NCBI RefSeq assembly: GCF_022496765.1
Contig: NZ_VANV01000009.1
Span: 310,034-374,033, forward strand
Direction: 5' to 3'
DNA: 64,000 nucleotides
Source of the DNA: Acidaminobacter sp. JC074
GTDB lineage: Bacteria; Bacillota; Clostridia; Peptostreptococcales; Acidaminobacteraceae
Below, in pieces: positions 61,945 to 64,000 of the stretch (position 1 is the first letter of the stretch; each line of letters starts with the position of its first letter). The notes below the pieces were generated by a model. It had not been told where the DNA came from. It did not search any database and saw only the letters and a list, made by a program, of their open reading frames with translations. The position numbers were made by a program, and so were the translations under genes.

Positions 61945-61980
61945 GAACACCTAGTCCATTTGGATTAGGTGTTCTTTATT
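61945..61980 (+). terminator. Terminator of the DUF2325 gene
   Basis: Stem GAACACCTAGTCC/GGATTAGGTGTTC with one G-T pair (61945-61957 and 61962-61974) and a TTTATTTG tail on the plus strand. Confidence 0.88.
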
Positions 61981-62039
61981 TGACAGTATAAAATTCATTC
62001 ATTTCTTGCATATACTTGCTAAACATTTCTGCACGCTAT

Positions 62040-62068
62040 AAAAAGACCTTACTAATTGAATAGTAAGG
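62040..62068 (-). terminator. Terminator of lysS
   Basis: Stem CCTTACTA/TAGTAAGG (62047-62054 and 62061-62068) followed on the minus strand by TCTTTTTAT. Confidence 0.85.
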
Positions 62069-62082
62069 CCTAAATAATAAAT

Positions 62083-63579
62083 TTATGATCTTGGTCTCAT
62101 TAATGGGAATGCAACACATTCTCTGATTGGCTTATCCATCATGACTGAGAATAATCTCTCTGATACTCCAAAGCCATAAGCTGGTGGCATACCATATCTT
62201 AATGCTTCAATGAATGTTTCATCATGCTCATGTGCTTCTTCATCACCTGCTTCACCCATTTCTCTTTGCTCTTTGAATCTGCTTTCAAGATCTAATGGAT
62301 CGTTAAGCTCTGTATAACCGTTACCCATTTCAGAACCAGCAAGGATAATTTGCATTTGAGCAACTTTTCTATCATCACCAGGCATTCTCTTTGGTAGTGG
62401 GTTTAACTGAACTGGTTGACCTACTAAGAAACCAGGACCAGATAAGTCTTTTCTTACAACCTTCCAAAGCACGTCAATCAGTCTCCAGTAGCCTAAGTTA
62501 GGATCAAACTCTACATGGTAATCATCTAATCTCTTCTCTACTTCTTCTTTAGTTGCAGTAAATACGTTAACGCCAGTTGTTTCTTCGATGATTGTTTCGA
62601 AATCATAGATTTTCCACTCAGCATCCATATCGATGTCAAATCCACGAGTTGTAAACTTAGAAGAACCCATTACAGCATGTGTAATCTTTCTATATAAGTC
62701 TTTTGTAAACTCCATACCATCATCAATATCTGCATAAGCCCAGTAAAACTCCATTTGAGTGTAGTCTTGTAAATGCTCAGGACTCATACCTTCGTTTCTA
62801 AACTGTCTACCAATTTCAAAAGTCTTTTCATAACCAGCAACTAGTAATTTCTTTTGCCATAACTCACCCATAGAAATTCTTAAGAATACATCGATGTCTA
62901 GTGCATTGTGGTGTGTTGCAAATGGTGTAGCTGCAGCACCACCTGAAGAAGTTTCAAGAATTGGTGTTTCTACTTCTAAGAAATCATGGTCGATCATGTA
63001 ATTTCTAATAGTAGCCCAGAACTTTTGCTTCTTTAAAAAGATTTCCTTTACATCTCTATCCATGATGATGTCTAAGTATCTCTTACGAAGTCTTGTTTCA
63101 TCATCAGTTAAACCATGGAATTTTTCTGGAAGCGGCTTAAGTGCTTTTGTTAAGTGGTGATATTCAGTTGCTTTAACACTAACTTCACCAGTCTTAGTTT
63201 TAAATACAGTACCAACAATACCTACGATGTCACCGATATCACACTTTTGGAATAACTCAAATTCCACTTCTGATAACTTATCTTGACGAAGATAGATCTG
63301 AATTTGACCGTCGTTATCTTGGATATGCATAAAACCTGCTTTACCCTTACCACGCTTTGTCATAATTCTACCTGCAACCTTTACAGCTACAGCCATCTCT
63401 TCTAATTCTTCTTTAGTCGTTTCAGCATACTTTTCTTGTAAAGCAACTGAATAATGTGTTGGTGCAAACTTATGTCCAAATGGATCAACACCTTTAGATC
63501 TTAACCATTCAATCTTATCAACTCTGATTTGTTCTTGCTCAGTTAATTTTCTTACTACTTGATTTTCTTGATTACTCAT
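62083..63579 (-). CDS. lysS: Lysyl-tRNA synthetase (class II)
   Basis: A 498-residue class IIb synthetase. The N-terminal OB fold with AGRIMTKRGKGKAGFMHIQD is followed by motif 2 (FRNEGMSPEHLQDYTQMEFYWAY) and motif 3 (GFGVSERLFSVMM). It activates lysine for tRNA-Lys. A T-box leader with promoter and terminator lies upstream. Length is normal, and it is followed by a terminator, so it forms a single transcription unit. Confidence 0.97.
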   Translation of the reverse strand: MSNQENQVVRKLTEQEQIRVDKIEWLRSKGVDPFGHKFAPTHYSVALQEKYAETTKEELEEMAVAVKVAGRIMTKRGKGKAGFMHIQDNDGQIQIYLRQDKLSEVEFELFQKCDIGDIVGIVGTVFKTKTGEVSVKATEYHHLTKALKPLPEKFHGLTDDETRLRKRYLDIIMDRDVKEIFLKKQKFWATIRNYMIDHDFLEVETPILETSSGGAAATPFATHHNALDIDVFLRISMGELWQKKLLVAGYEKTFEIGRQFRNEGMSPEHLQDYTQMEFYWAYADIDDGMEFTKDLYRKITHAVMGSSKFTTRGFDIDMDAEWKIYDFETIIEETTGVNVFTATKEEVEKRLDDYHVEFDPNLGYWRLIDVLWKVVRKDLSGPGFLVGQPVQLNPLPKRMPGDDRKVAQMQIILAGSEMGNGYTELNDPLDLESRFKEQREMGEAGDEEAHEHDETFIEALRYGMPPAYGFGVSERLFSVMMDKPIRECVAFPLMRPRS

Positions 63580-63605
63580 TTACGTTCTCCTTTCTCGATT
63601 GAGCA

Positions 63606-63870
63606 CGTGTACAATATAAAAACTCCCGTGCCCAAGACCATTGTCTTGAGGACGAGAGTTACTTCGCGTTACCACCTCAATTTATTCATACATCACTGCA
63701 TGAACCTTAACAAGTACTATCATACTCTACTCTATAACGGGAGTACCCGTCTTGCTTTACAAGAAACTCCAAGGCCTTATTCACATAATTTCACTGCATC
63801 TTTTCACCAACCAGATGCTCTCTTAAAGCTTTATTATGCTACTCATCTCTTCACAGTCTTTACTTATGTG
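63606..63870 (-). ncRNA. T-box leader of lysS
   Basis: The minus strand shows GGTTGGTGAAAAG and other stem I elements, the T-box TGAGGTGGTAACGCG near 63665-63680, and a terminator stem with GTCTTG/CAAGAC and GGGAGTTTTT at 63617-63660. A promoter TTGACT-17-TAACAT lies at about 63872-63900. A candidate Lys codon AAG lies in the specifier region. Control by uncharged tRNA-Lys is inferred. Confidence 0.9.
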
Positions 63871-63914
63871 TATGTTACACCAGACGCAAAAAAAAGTCAA
63901 TCAAAAAATATGAA

Positions 63915-63936
63915 AAGCCAGATAAAAATCTGGCTT
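63915..63936 (-). terminator. Terminator of the gene at the right edge
   Basis: Stem AAGCCAGAT/ATCTGGCTT (63915-63923 and 63928-63936) with a T-rich tail on the minus strand. Confidence 0.8.
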
Positions 63937-63943
63937 AATTGTA

Positions 63944-64000
63944 TTATGCAGCTTCTTCAGTTGCTTCAGCTTTATGCATTGAGAATCCTGTGTAACCGTA
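63944..64000 (-). CDS. C-terminal fragment of an unidentified protein
   Basis: The last 18 codons of a minus-strand gene enter from the right edge: YGYTGFSMHKAEATEEAA then TAA. The Glu/Ala-rich tail is not diagnostic of any family. It lies immediately before a terminator and the lysS leader; GreA often precedes lysS, but this tail does not look like GreA. Confidence 0.5.
   Translation of the reverse strand, partial: YGYTGFSMHKAEATEEAA

Overview
The window looks like a chromosomal segment of an anaerobic, low-GC Firmicute of the class Clostridia. Four things point there: AT-rich DNA with strong AGGAGG-type ribosome binding sites; the SCIFF precursor peptide with its radical-SAM maturase; the typical clostridial order ruvA-ruvB-spoIID-like-queA-tgt-yajC-scfA-scfB-secD-secF-recJ-apt-relA-dtd-MBL-hemZ-aspS; and T-box control of aminoacyl-tRNA synthetases. 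A glutaredoxin with an in-frame UGA implies that the organism makes selenoproteins. Genus cannot be fixed by eye. Most genes are on the minus strand.

Region 1 (1-9 kb): a cobalamin-riboswitch operon (nitrilase-family enzyme, then cbiC, cut by the window edge), small NUDIX, VOC and unknown genes, a large secreted protein with stalk domains, an esterase-like core and a metallopeptidase-like C-terminus, a PfkB kinase, a split ThrE-type exporter and a TraB/GumN lipoprotein. Region 2 (9-23.5 kb): alpha-glucan utilisation. A plus-strand unit holds a membrane acyltransferase, an alpha-amylase lipoprotein and an esterase. A minus-strand operon holds lacI, GH31 alpha-glucosidase, malQ, glgP/malP and anchored pullulanase, and a second lacI gene has its own promoter. 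Outside enzymes (amylase, pullulanase) would produce maltodextrins and inside enzymes would break them down. Two operator types are visible, one per LacI regulator, but no sugar transporter is present.

Region 3 (23.5-32.4 kb): a PLP enzyme, an acetyltransferase, htpG with a consensus promoter and a CIRCE-like site, the selenocysteine glutaredoxin, a DUF4349 lipoprotein, bacteriohemerythrin, fRMsr, a promoter plus c-di-GMP-I riboswitch with no coding target, a flavoprotein, and a group II intron inserted just behind the aspS terminator. Region 4 (32.4-52.7 kb): conserved housekeeping genes for translation, stringent response, heme-related radical SAM, purine salvage, recombination, Sec secretion, queuosine and SCIFF.

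Region 5 (52.7-64 kb): a GlnK/GlnL-type two-component pair, acetyltransferases, a probable structured RNA with a 22-codon ORF, a heterodimeric ABC exporter, a monocistronic 37-aa protein, a small unknown operon, a Fur-box-controlled DUF2325 gene, and T-box-controlled lysS. The strongest candidates for something little described are the Sec-glutaredoxin, the orphan c-di-GMP riboswitch transcript, the structured region at 56.2-56.5 kb and the nitrilase in the B12 regulon.
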